Origin: JBEISR01 sp044371425
GTDB taxonomy: Bacteria; Planctomycetota; Planctomycetia; Pirellulales; Pirellulaceae
Length of the DNA: 64,000 nt
Direction: 5' to 3'
Assembly: GCA_044371425.1 (NCBI GenBank)
Contig: JBILTR010000015.1
Coordinates: 68,696 to 132,695, forward strand
Below, piece by piece: positions 54,912 to 62,697 of this stretch. The notes under the pieces were generated by a model. The model was not told where the DNA came from, searched no databases, and saw only the letters and a list, made by a program, of their open reading frames with translations. Within the stretch, counting starts at the first letter, position 1; each line of letters starts with the position of its first letter. A program made the position numbers and the translations under genes.

Positions 54912-55712
54912 TCAGATCGTCGTGCTGGAGAACCCTCCATCCACAACGATGTTTTGCCCTGTCACAAATGAACTGGCGCGTGGACTTGCCAGCCAGATCA
55001 CCGCACCCGAAAGTTCCTCGGGATTTCCGAACCTCGCCATCGGCGTGTGAGAAATAATCTGCCTACCTCGCTCCGACAAGGAACCATCTGCTTGGTAGAG
55101 CAAGCCGCGATTCTGTTCGGCCGGAAAAAAACCGGGGCTGATCGCATTGACGCGAACTCCGCGCGTCGCCCACTCCCTTGCTAAAAACTGAGTCAGATTG
55201 AGAACCGCTGCTTTGGCCGCCGAGTAAGCAACGACTCGCGATAGAGGAATCATCCCCGACATAGAAGCGATATTGATGACGCTTCCTTTCCCCGCGGATA
55301 GCATCGCCTCACCGAAGACCTGGCAAGGCAGCAACGTCCCCCCCACCAAGTTCAAGTCGAAGACTTCGCGCCATGCACTAGTCGGCAACTTGCAGAAATC
55401 GGCACCGGGAGGCAGGGTCGCATCGGGACGGTTGCCGCCTGCCGAATTGACCAAAACCGTGGGAATTCCGTAGTGTTGTTGAATCGCCTCAAGAGCTCGA
55501 CGCAAAGAGCTTTCCTGCAATGCGTCGGCTTCAAAGAACGCGGCTACGCCGCCCGCAGATTCAATCGCCGCCACTCGCTCGGCACCCCGCTCCCGGTTCC
55601 GCCCGAGCACCGCAACACGAGCCCCGGCGCTGCCTAGCGCGTCGGCCATGGCACCCCCCAATCCGCCGGTGCCACCGAGCACTACCGCGACCTCCCCACC
55701 TAAGTCAAACAT
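54912..55712 (-). CDS. SDR-family oxidoreductase
   Basis: A 266-residue short-chain dehydrogenase. The NAD(P) motif GGTGGLGG is at 13-20, NSAGG at about 89-93, the catalytic Ser in NIASMSG, and the Tyr/Lys pair in YSAAKAAV, followed by the PGFFPAEQNR loop. Related planctomycete enzymes next to KDG kinases are D-mannonate or gluconate-type oxidoreductases, and that is the likeliest role here, by context. The ATG at 55712 has only a weak ribosome-binding site. The gene precedes the sugar kinase on the same strand. Confidence 0.88.
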   Translation of the reverse strand: MFDLGGEVAVVLGGTGGLGGAMADALGSAGARVAVLGRNRERGAERVAAIESAGGVAAFFEADALQESSLRRALEAIQQHYGIPTVLVNSAGGNRPDATLPPGADFCKLPTSAWREVFDLNLVGGTLLPCQVFGEAMLSAGKGSVINIASMSGMIPLSRVVAYSAAKAAVLNLTQFLAREWATRGVRVNAISPGFFPAEQNRGLLYQADGSLSERGRQIISHTPMARFGNPEELSGAVIWLASPRASSFVTGQNIVVDGGFSSTTI

Positions 55713-56065
55713 CTTGAGTGACCGCCCCTAACCACATTGAAAAAACCCGGGAATCGCTGATCCACCGCTTTGGGGTAACGCACCCATCCCAAAAATGCGT
55801 CTATGTAACGACGTATGGTAACAATTCCCTAGGAAAGGGTCGAGTTCACTCATTCCCCCTCCGGCTCAATTCGCCACCACGCACTTCGACAGAGCCAAAC
55901 GAAAAGGAACGATTGCGAAGCGTTAGGATCATGATTCCCATGAGTTTTGCTCCTAGAGGGTTCGCTTCCCTCGTCGACTCGCCTATCCTGAAGATACAGT
56001 ACGTTGCGAAAGAACCGATGCCCAAATCCATCCCTGATCCACACTCAACAAGGGAGAACGAAGAG
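55713..56065. other. Divergent intergenic region, no gene seen
   Basis: About 350 bases between the SDR gene and the prenyltransferase-fold gene. It should hold both promoters. The plus frame is open through it but lacks a ribosome-binding site before 56066. Confidence 0.4.
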
Positions 56066-57214
56066 ATGTTCCAACGTCGCGCGGTGCTTTGCACTCTGGC
56101 AGCAGCTCCTTGGATCCTTAGGACCAACTCGCGTCACCTGCTTGCTCAAGATACTGCTTCCCCCATCCCTCCCAAGGCTTCGTACACGCAGGCGCAGTGG
56201 CAGGAAGTGGTCGACCGCGCGGTGGTTTTTTTACGAGCTCAGGGTCGGGACGACCAAGGGGCCTACAGCAGTACCAACGGACTGGGGGTGACCGCACTGG
56301 TCATCGCGGGGTTGGCAAGTGTCGGAGTCCCGCCGAGCGATCCAGCAGCAGCCAAATCGATCGACTATTTGATGCAGTACCAGCAGGCCGATGGCGGCAT
56401 CTACCGCAAGGAGTCCAAGCACACCAATTACGAAACCTGCTTGGCCATGATGGCGCTCGCCCGCTACAACGCCGATGGAAAATACCAGGAAGTCCTGGAT
56501 GGGGCCGAACGGTATGTCAAAGGATTGCAGTGGGACGAGACCGAGGGAAAATCGCAGGAGGACATGGAGTATGGTGGGGCAGGATATGGCAGTAAGTCAC
56601 GCCCGGATCTCTCCAATACCAGCTTCCTGATCGATGCGCTCAAGAGTGTCGGAAGAGGAGCGGACGATGAGGCGATTCAGAGAGCCCTGACGTTTGTGAC
56701 ACGGACGCAGAACCTGGAATCCTCCGTCAACTCGGCCCCCTTCGCGACCCTTGTGAACGACGGCGGCTTTTACTATACCCCTGCCGCCGGAGGTGAAAGC
56801 CAAGCGGGAAAACTCCCTAACGGTGGCCTGCGCAGTTATGCGTCGATGACCTACGCAGGGCTCAAGAGCATGATCTTCGCCGGTGTCGCCAAGGACGATC
56901 CCAGAGTCCAAGCGGCTGTCAAATTCCTCCAGTCGAACTACTCTTTGACCACCAACCCGGGCATGGGCTCCAGTGGCCTCTATTACTATTACCACACCAT
57001 GGCCAAGGCACTGGACGCCTTCGGTGAAGAGGTGTTTGTTGCGGACGATGGCGAGCATCGGTGGCGATCCGAACTCTTTCACCAACTCCAGCAGGCTCAG
57101 AAACCCGACGGGTCCTGGGTCAATCCTGATGCGCGATGGCTGGAGGGAGACCCAAACTTAGTCACCGGGTACGTTCTGATGACCATGGCCTACCTCAAAC
57201 CAGCGACCTCCTGA
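56066..57214 (+). CDS. Secreted prenyltransferase/squalene-cyclase-fold repeat protein
   Basis: A 382-residue protein with a signal sequence (about 1-26, VLCTLAAAPWIL core). It has repeated alpha-hairpins of the prenyltransferase and squalene oxidase type: VVFLRAQGRDDQGAYSS, YLMQYQQADGGIYRKE, YVKGLQWDETEG, FVTRTQNLESS, LQSNYSLTTNPGMG and LQQAQKPDGSWVNP, with QW-like turns. The DxDD acid motif of hopene cyclases is not seen, so it probably does not cyclise squalene. Such proteins are common and uncharacterised in planctomycetes. The ATG at 56066 has AGGGAG about 9 bases upstream. Confidence 0.82.
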   Translation: MFQRRAVLCTLAAAPWILRTNSRHLLAQDTASPIPPKASYTQAQWQEVVDRAVVFLRAQGRDDQGAYSSTNGLGVTALVIAGLASVGVPPSDPAAAKSIDYLMQYQQADGGIYRKESKHTNYETCLAMMALARYNADGKYQEVLDGAERYVKGLQWDETEGKSQEDMEYGGAGYGSKSRPDLSNTSFLIDALKSVGRGADDEAIQRALTFVTRTQNLESSVNSAPFATLVNDGGFYYTPAAGGESQAGKLPNGGLRSYASMTYAGLKSMIFAGVAKDDPRVQAAVKFLQSNYSLTTNPGMGSSGLYYYYHTMAKALDAFGEEVFVADDGEHRWRSELFHQLQQAQKPDGSWVNPDARWLEGDPNLVTGYVLMTMAYLKPATS

Positions 57215-57496
57215 CCACTTCAGCACCGCGTAGACTGCTGCGATCTAGCATCCCCCCGCACAGGGCGATCCGATCGACTCAAAAGAGTTCCTGTCGATCG
57301 GCGCCAGCAGTCGATTCGTCGGTGCTCCGTCCTGCGATGCCCGAACATGGCCGAATGGCCGTTCGGACCTTTTTTGGTTGCGTGGCCACCCAATCACCCG
57401 AGTCCTCTGGTTGTCAAGCGATACCAGGCCAGCGGGCCAAGGGGAGCGAAGAATACCCCAGCGAGCGACTGAGGCGATGCAACCCGAAAGAGAAAG

Positions 57497-57568
57497 TAGG
57501 GGCGTAAGGACTCGAACCTTAAATGACAGAGTCAGAATCTGTAGTGTTGCCAATTACACCACGCCCCT
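57497..57568 (-). tRNA. tRNA-Gln (anticodon CTG)
   Basis: A 72-base cloverleaf. The acceptor stem AGGGGCG pairs with CGCCCCT, the T arm TAAGG-TTCGAGT-CCTTA is perfect, the anticodon stem is ACAGA/TCTGT, and the loop TTCTGAC puts CTG in the anticodon position. The D-loop contains the TAATTGGC segment. The 3' CCA is not encoded. The start and end follow from the acceptor stem plus the discriminator A. Confidence 0.95.
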
Positions 57569-57623
57569 GAAGCGATCGCCGCATGGCGACGATCTTTTAC
57601 GGTAGAGCAATGGAGCCCCTTGG

Positions 57624-58433
57624 TCAAGGCCTTCTAGTAGGCTGGCCCACGGAGCGACCCCCAGGCTGTGCTGGCCGCTGACGCTTCTGCTCCGCCGGCG
57701 AAAACCGCTGTGAGGAGGCTTGGCGAACCGTATTGCCGGTGGGCCTGGACTTGCGAGTCTGTGGGTTCCCGGTGGAGGGTGTCGCTGGAGCCGAAGGAGC
57801 CTGAGGCGAAACCGACTGCGTTGATGGTTGGGATGGAATCGAGGATTCCAACCCCTCGACCACCTGCTCATCGCTCCAAGTCTCGTTGATCACCTGCCCG
57901 TCCGAGTGGCCACCATCCATCACTGTGGAACCGCCAGCACAATGGGCACATCCCCCATCGCCTTCGCATCCCTGCGTGCAGCCGGTGCAGCCCTGGCATC
58001 CCGAATCGCCACAGCCACCCGCGCAGCTTCCACTCTGACCACCCAGGGCACCATGGGCATTCCATGCCCCCCCCTGATAACCCCGCACCGGGGCTCGATA
58101 GACCACTGGACCAGTCCCCGCCGGGACGTATCGCACTCCCATGAGATCGCCGACGCGATGTAGGAGCGGCGCTGTGTGAAAGTTGGCATGACCATCGCCA
58201 CAGGCGACCCCACAACTGGCTCCACACCTCCCTACCCCGCCAGCGGCGGATGCACCGCCACATTGCTCGACGACGGGTGGATGATTGTAATACTCATCGA
58301 CGTATAATTCGCCACATCCTGTGCTACATCCCCCTGGATAGCCCCATCCCAAAGGCCCGCATGGGCGCATCCCGCAACAGCCAGTGGAGATCAAGCCAAT
58401 CAACAACCAACCGCTGTTCTTCCAAAAACCCAT
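57624..58433 (-). CDS. Cysteine- and glycine-rich exported protein, lipoprotein candidate
   Basis: A 269-residue protein with a short signal sequence (GFWKNSGWLLIGLISTGC), ending in a lipobox-like STGC, so it may be a lipoprotein. The middle (about 20-170) holds more than 25 cysteines in Cys-Gly-x-Cys clusters (GCGDSGCQGCTGCTQGCEGD). The C-terminal third is Pro/Ser/Gln-rich and basic. Many disulfides or metal binding are possible. The ATG at 58433 has a GGGAG site about 6 bases upstream; an in-frame ATG 21 codons before lacks one. It lies near the tRNA-Gln gene on the same strand. No family recognised. Confidence 0.7.
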   Translation of the reverse strand: MGFWKNSGWLLIGLISTGCCGMRPCGPLGWGYPGGCSTGCGELYVDEYYNHPPVVEQCGGASAAGGVGRCGASCGVACGDGHANFHTAPLLHRVGDLMGVRYVPAGTGPVVYRAPVRGYQGGAWNAHGALGGQSGSCAGGCGDSGCQGCTGCTQGCEGDGGCAHCAGGSTVMDGGHSDGQVINETWSDEQVVEGLESSIPSQPSTQSVSPQAPSAPATPSTGNPQTRKSRPTGNTVRQASSQRFSPAEQKRQRPAQPGGRSVGQPTRRP

Positions 58434-58586
58434 CGTTGCTCCCCCTGTTTCAATCCAGAAAGGCGCACCCACAAAATGACACCTGGGCCATTCCATCAGC
58501 GGTGGTCGCCATCCAAACTATCGATCCGGCAGAACCGCTAAAAACAGAAATTCCCGCACAATCGTCAAAGTCGAAGGAGTCGCTCG

Positions 58587-59177
58587 ATGGCCAGACAAGA
58601 AGCCGACCGCGAAGACCTTCTCAAAGAAACGACTGCATACCCGCACCGAGGATTGCTTGCACTGGACAATCCCCATGGCTGGGTCCTCTTGGGAGAACGA
58701 AAGCAAGGAGCGATCAGCATCTACTACGGCACCGAGACCGTCTTTCAGTTCAATCGGGACGGCTACCTGCGCCGCGTGTTTTGGCAGGGGACCAAATGGG
58801 CCGCAGCAAATGGCCGACTGGAAGCCCTGGTCCGGATTAAGCCCTCAGTAGAGGACGACGTTTCGAGCCTGGAAGAAAATGTTCACCGAGTGATCCACCA
58901 GCGGCAAACAGCCAATGAGCTGGAACTGCAAAGCATGCAAAGCCACTGGGAGCTGTGGCGTCAAACGACGGTTCAAACCACGGAAGATCGCTTCCGATGG
59001 GACAAGGTCTTCTGGGACTCGGAACCGATCGAGCGATCTGCTGATCGATGGCATGCCGCAGTCGATCACTTCAGCCGCATCCTCCGACGAATGCCTCGCA
59101 GACTCTCGATCGCCCAAAGCCCCGAAGCTTTCGCTGCCTACCCAGCCGATCCTTGCTGGTTAGACCAGAAAGCCTAA
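58587..59177 (+). CDS. Conserved-looking hypothetical protein
   Basis: A 196-residue soluble protein with no signal peptide. The first half, about 20-85 (GWVLLGERKQGAISIYYGTE, then FNRDGYLRRVFWQGTKWAA), looks like a small beta domain; the second half is helical and charged, with Trp residues. The ATG has AAGGAG 8 bases upstream, strong support for translation. The gene is convergent with a small minus-strand gene. No family motif is seen. Confidence 0.75.
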   Translation: MARQEADREDLLKETTAYPHRGLLALDNPHGWVLLGERKQGAISIYYGTETVFQFNRDGYLRRVFWQGTKWAAANGRLEALVRIKPSVEDDVSSLEENVHRVIHQRQTANELELQSMQSHWELWRQTTVQTTEDRFRWDKVFWDSEPIERSADRWHAAVDHFSRILRRMPRRLSIAQSPEAFAAYPADPCWLDQKA

Positions 59178-59339
59178 ACCGACAACGCATCGGGTAGCCT
59201 CCATCGCCAGATGGTGGATGTGCGGATCAGACAACCTGCGCAGAACTCCACCGCTTGACGGCGGTGGATACGAGTGATTGGCGGTGGGAAAGCTCGTTTT
59301 CCGCTTCTGACAAAGACCCCGCTAGCATTCCCGGGCTTG

Positions 59340-59534
59340 TCAGGATTGGGCGCTAGAACCCTGCTCCACTTCCCAGCCGACGATCGGGGATCCTCGACCA
59401 AATTCTTTCAGCACCTGCTCGATTCGCAGAGCCAACGCGTCCAGCTCTGCCAACACTTGATCTTGCAGCCGCTCCAAGTCCGACAGGGTGGCCAGCGAGC
59501 CATCCGCTTGATTTTCGACCACGAGATCACTCAT
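59340..59534 (-). CDS. Small coiled-coil hypothetical protein
   Basis: A 64-residue acidic protein (MSDLVVENQADGSL start) with a heptad-like helix, LSDLERLQDQVLAELDALAL, and a short tail. The helix and codon use resemble small planctomycete coiled-coil proteins. The frame is open upstream to 59798 and overlaps the porin start there, so the ATG at 59534 is preferred although its ribosome-binding site is weak. No function known; it could be a false call. Confidence 0.5.
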   Translation of the reverse strand: MSDLVVENQADGSLATLSDLERLQDQVLAELDALALRIEQVLKEFGRGSPIVGWEVEQGSSAQS

Positions 59535-59751
59535 CCTAGGCCCCCGGCCAACCGCATCGCTCAGACTGGTTCTCACAGCTAGCTTCCCATACCCCTCGCT
59601 TGGTGATATCGGTCCCCGAACTCTGTTGACTGCATTCCCTCCAATCAGTATTCCCTCATTTTTGCTGACATCCAAAGGGACCAAGGTGGTTGGAGTCGGC
59701 TGACCGCCACTTGTCCGATTCCTTGGAGCCCAGCTCGGGAAGCTCGATTTC

Positions 59752-61233
59752 ATGAAGCCCTTGGCTTGCATGCTACAGCCACGAAAGAAAAGCAACATCC
59801 AATGGTGCTGCTTTGCTGCGATCGTTGCCTTCGGCCTGCCCAGGGTGGCTGTTCCTCAAGACCTTCCCACGCCGAATTCTCCAATTCAGGATCCCGCGAG
59901 AGCGGCTCCCTTTGGAACGGCTCTTCCCGCCCCTCCGACTGCTGAAGAACCGCCAATAGGAAAGGCATTGTCCGATCAGGCTAAGGTGCAGATGGACCAG
60001 ATAGCCCAAGAGGTCAAAGAGGTCACCAATGGCAATCGGACGTCCGGTCGCGGTGGCAAAGAGGGCGAGAAGGAGCCAGAGAGCGATCAGAAGTGGACTG
60101 TCAAGCTAGGTGGGCATGTCCAGACCGATTACGTACTGTGGGCGAATGCCGACCCAACGATTCCCTCGCCAGACAACTACTTTGAGTTTCGACGTCTACG
60201 ACTGGTGGCCGATGGCGTGGGGTACGGGAACGCCGACTTCCGTCTCCAGATGACGCTGGAACCAGAGACGCCAGGAGAAGCGCTGCAGATCGCGACCTCC
60301 CCCGATGTCAAAGACGCCTACTTCACTCTCAACGACCTACCCTGGTTGGGGCGGCTCAGGATCGGCCATTTCTTCGTCCCCTTCGGACTGGAACAGGTCA
60401 CCAACGACACCAACAATATCTTCCTCGAGCGATCGATTCCGACTCAGGGGATTTTTACAGCCGATCGCGAAGTAGGGATTGCTCTTTACAACCAGAATGC
60501 CGATCGCCGGACAACCTGGTCGCACGGAATCTTCATGGACAGCATCAGCGATTCGCTGAAAGACCGTTTTGACGACAATCAGGGGACGCGTCTGAGCGCT
60601 CGCTACACGTGGCTGCCTATCGCATCCGACAGCTCCACTTCGGGACCGCTGCTGCATCTGGGAGCTGGCGCTTTGCACACGATCGACCACAATCAGCTGG
60701 TTCGTTTTCGAGCGAGGCCACAAATTCATGAGGGCCCCCGGTTGATCGACAGCGGCTTGATTCAAGCCACCGACTTCACCACGGGCAATGTGGAACTGGC
60801 TGCCATCTGGAGATCCTTCACACTGCAGTCGGAAGCCTTTCTCTCACACGTCGACCGAATCAACAACGGCGCGGTGGAATTGCCTGGAGGCTATGTGCAC
60901 TTGAGCTGGTTTCTGACGGGGGAGAATCGCATCTACGAGAGATTCGGTCAGCATGGGGCGCAATTCGGACGCAACGTTCCCACCTCGCCACTTCTGGGTA
61001 AAAGAGGAAAACGAGGCCCTGGTGCTTGGGAACTCAAGGTACGCTGGTCTTACCTGGATCTCGATCGGTTGGACCGTGGCCAATACAACGACATCTCGTC
61101 GGGATTCAACTGGTACTGGTCTGACCGAACCCGCATCATGTTCGATTGGATCCATCCCTGGACCACCAAAGAAACGGTGGTGCAGGGTGCAGAGGCAGAT
61201 ATTCTGGGGATGCGATTCGACTTCAATTGGTAG
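59752..61233 (+). CDS. Phosphate-selective porin O/P-like outer-membrane protein
   Basis: A 493-residue beta-barrel protein with a signal peptide (about 14-36, CCFAAIVAFGLP core). After a Pro-rich and coiled linker, the barrel begins WTVKLGGHVQTDYVLWANAD, FEFRRLRLVADGVGYGNADF, DAYFTLNDLPWLGRLRIGHF and ends in the aromatic ILGMRFDFNW, the usual C-terminal porin signal. OprO/OprP porins pass phosphate or pyrophosphate; the specificity here is not shown. The start is the ATG at 59752, and a second ATG at 59770 is possible. The gene is the only outer-membrane channel in the window. Confidence 0.9.
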   Translation: MKPLACMLQPRKKSNIQWCCFAAIVAFGLPRVAVPQDLPTPNSPIQDPARAAPFGTALPAPPTAEEPPIGKALSDQAKVQMDQIAQEVKEVTNGNRTSGRGGKEGEKEPESDQKWTVKLGGHVQTDYVLWANADPTIPSPDNYFEFRRLRLVADGVGYGNADFRLQMTLEPETPGEALQIATSPDVKDAYFTLNDLPWLGRLRIGHFFVPFGLEQVTNDTNNIFLERSIPTQGIFTADREVGIALYNQNADRRTTWSHGIFMDSISDSLKDRFDDNQGTRLSARYTWLPIASDSSTSGPLLHLGAGALHTIDHNQLVRFRARPQIHEGPRLIDSGLIQATDFTTGNVELAAIWRSFTLQSEAFLSHVDRINNGAVELPGGYVHLSWFLTGENRIYERFGQHGAQFGRNVPTSPLLGKRGKRGPGAWELKVRWSYLDLDRLDRGQYNDISSGFNWYWSDRTRIMFDWIHPWTTKETVVQGAEADILGMRFDFNW

Positions 61234-61668
61234 CGCTATCGCCGAAGGTCGCTATCCTTCCATTCTCCTCAATTTCACTCACCAAGATCGAATGCATCCG
61301 TACGGACACCTGTAGTGGGAGGGACGCAGATCTTGGGCAAGGGCTTCGGATACAAAGTACGCAATGGATCTCAGCCTCCGCTTGGGAAGGTGACTGGGTT
61401 CTGTGCCCACCATCATTTCTGGAGGCGCGGCAGTGAAGCGCTCACAACGCACGATCAGGCCAGATGGACCCTAGAACTAGACGGTCTTTTCGCCATGGAA
61501 CCCTCTGTAGCAGTGGTTAGCACTTACCCACTGCTACAAAAAATGATGGGAGTGCCCAAGAAATGGCGAAAAAGACTCAAGCCACCAAAAAATGAAACAC
61601 CATTATGCCCGACGGAAAACCTAATATCCTACGTATCGCTCCGTGAGCAATGATAGGCAAGCGTACAA
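61234..61668. other. Intergenic region between convergent genes
   Basis: About 435 bases without a gene. It contains the perfect hairpin at 61506-61538. Confidence 0.5.
61506..61538. other. Perfect 11-base stem-loop between convergent genes
   Basis: TGTAGCAGTGG and CCACTGCTACA form 11 perfect pairs with an 11-base loop. A run of A follows on the plus strand, so a U tract lies before, not after, the stem on the minus strand. It therefore does not look like a normal terminator for either gene. Confidence 0.55.
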
Positions 61669-62697
61669 CTAAGCCTTGCGCTGGCGACGAGATCGATAGG
61701 CCATACCGAGCGTTCCAAGGCCAAAGATCACCAACGACGTCGGTTCTGGTACTTCTCCACCGCCGGTCGGTGAAAGACTTACGACGCGAAAGCCTGCAAA
61801 CCTATTCTCCCAGAGAGGGTCGAGTTGGCTGCGCGAGTTTGAACCGAAATTCATCCAATCACCAGACCACCATCCGCCACGCATACCTCGACGATCAGCC
61901 CCATCTGCATTGTATTGGATTCCTGAAACAAAAAGCGAACTTTCCTCCCATTCCCATGCGTTAGCGGCAAGCCCCATAACACCATAGGAGCTCAATCCGC
62001 CTGCTTGATCCACGTCGGCAGGGTCATTTGCATTATAAACCGCAGTGTTAGCATCCGTACCGCTAGAAACCGCTGTCGGTCGATCATTACTACCGGTCTC
62101 GTAGTTGTAGTAAACGGCGTTCAACGGATCATAATAGGCGGCTTTGTGCCACTCATTGTGACTTGGCAAAACATAATTTGCGCGCTTGCTCCGATACCTG
62201 TTGTTTGCGTCGTAATCGAGTGGATCATCCGTCGCATTCCATAATTCAATATTATCATTGACTCCGTTGGTGGTGAACTTGTATGCGTCAAAACCGCCAC
62301 TGCTAGTATTTAGCCAGTTGACAAACCGTGCTGCTTCATTCCAGGTGATACTCGTTGCAGGCTTATTCGGGCCAAACGGTTCCTTAGTGATTTCCAACGA
62401 GTTTTGGACCCCAAAAGCCGCATTGTACTTGTCGATCATATTCCCGCTGACTTCGAATTTGCCGATTTCGTACTCGTAACCCACCGCACCCATGGGAAAC
62501 GCAGTAGTATCTGCTGAATTCCCCGGATTGCCGATGGGAACGAACACCATTTGGAACTCATTAAGCCCCGAACCAAAGGTGACTACTCCCGCATTAGCCG
62601 AACAGCTGGCCCAAACACCGGCAATGACCGAAGAAGCCGCTACGTTGAGAAGAAAACATGAACCTTTGCGCACCGCGGAAAAAAATGGAAACTTCAT
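61669..62697 (-). CDS. PEP-CTERM protein with SUMF1/FGE-like domain
   Basis: A 342-residue exported protein. A signal peptide (about 1-36) is followed by an FGE-fold region: FQMVFVPIGNPGN, YEIGKFEVSGNMIDKYNAAF, ATSITWNEAARFVNWLNTSS, YVLPSHNEWHKAAYYDP, GVMGLAANAWEWEE and RGGWWSGDWMNFG...FAGFRVV. Cysteines of the FGE active site are absent, so it cannot be an active maturase. The C-terminus VPEPTSLVIFGLGTLGMAYR plus a basic tail is a PEP-CTERM sorting signal, recognised by an exosortase. The ATG at 62697 has a GGAGG site 5-6 bases upstream. Base composition here is lower in G+C than upstream. Confidence 0.92.
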   Translation of the reverse strand: MKFPFFSAVRKGSCFLLNVAASSVIAGVWASCSANAGVVTFGSGLNEFQMVFVPIGNPGNSADTTAFPMGAVGYEYEIGKFEVSGNMIDKYNAAFGVQNSLEITKEPFGPNKPATSITWNEAARFVNWLNTSSGGFDAYKFTTNGVNDNIELWNATDDPLDYDANNRYRSKRANYVLPSHNEWHKAAYYDPLNAVYYNYETGSNDRPTAVSSGTDANTAVYNANDPADVDQAGGLSSYGVMGLAANAWEWEESSLFVSGIQYNADGADRRGMRGGWWSGDWMNFGSNSRSQLDPLWENRFAGFRVVSLSPTGGGEVPEPTSLVIFGLGTLGMAYRSRRQRKA

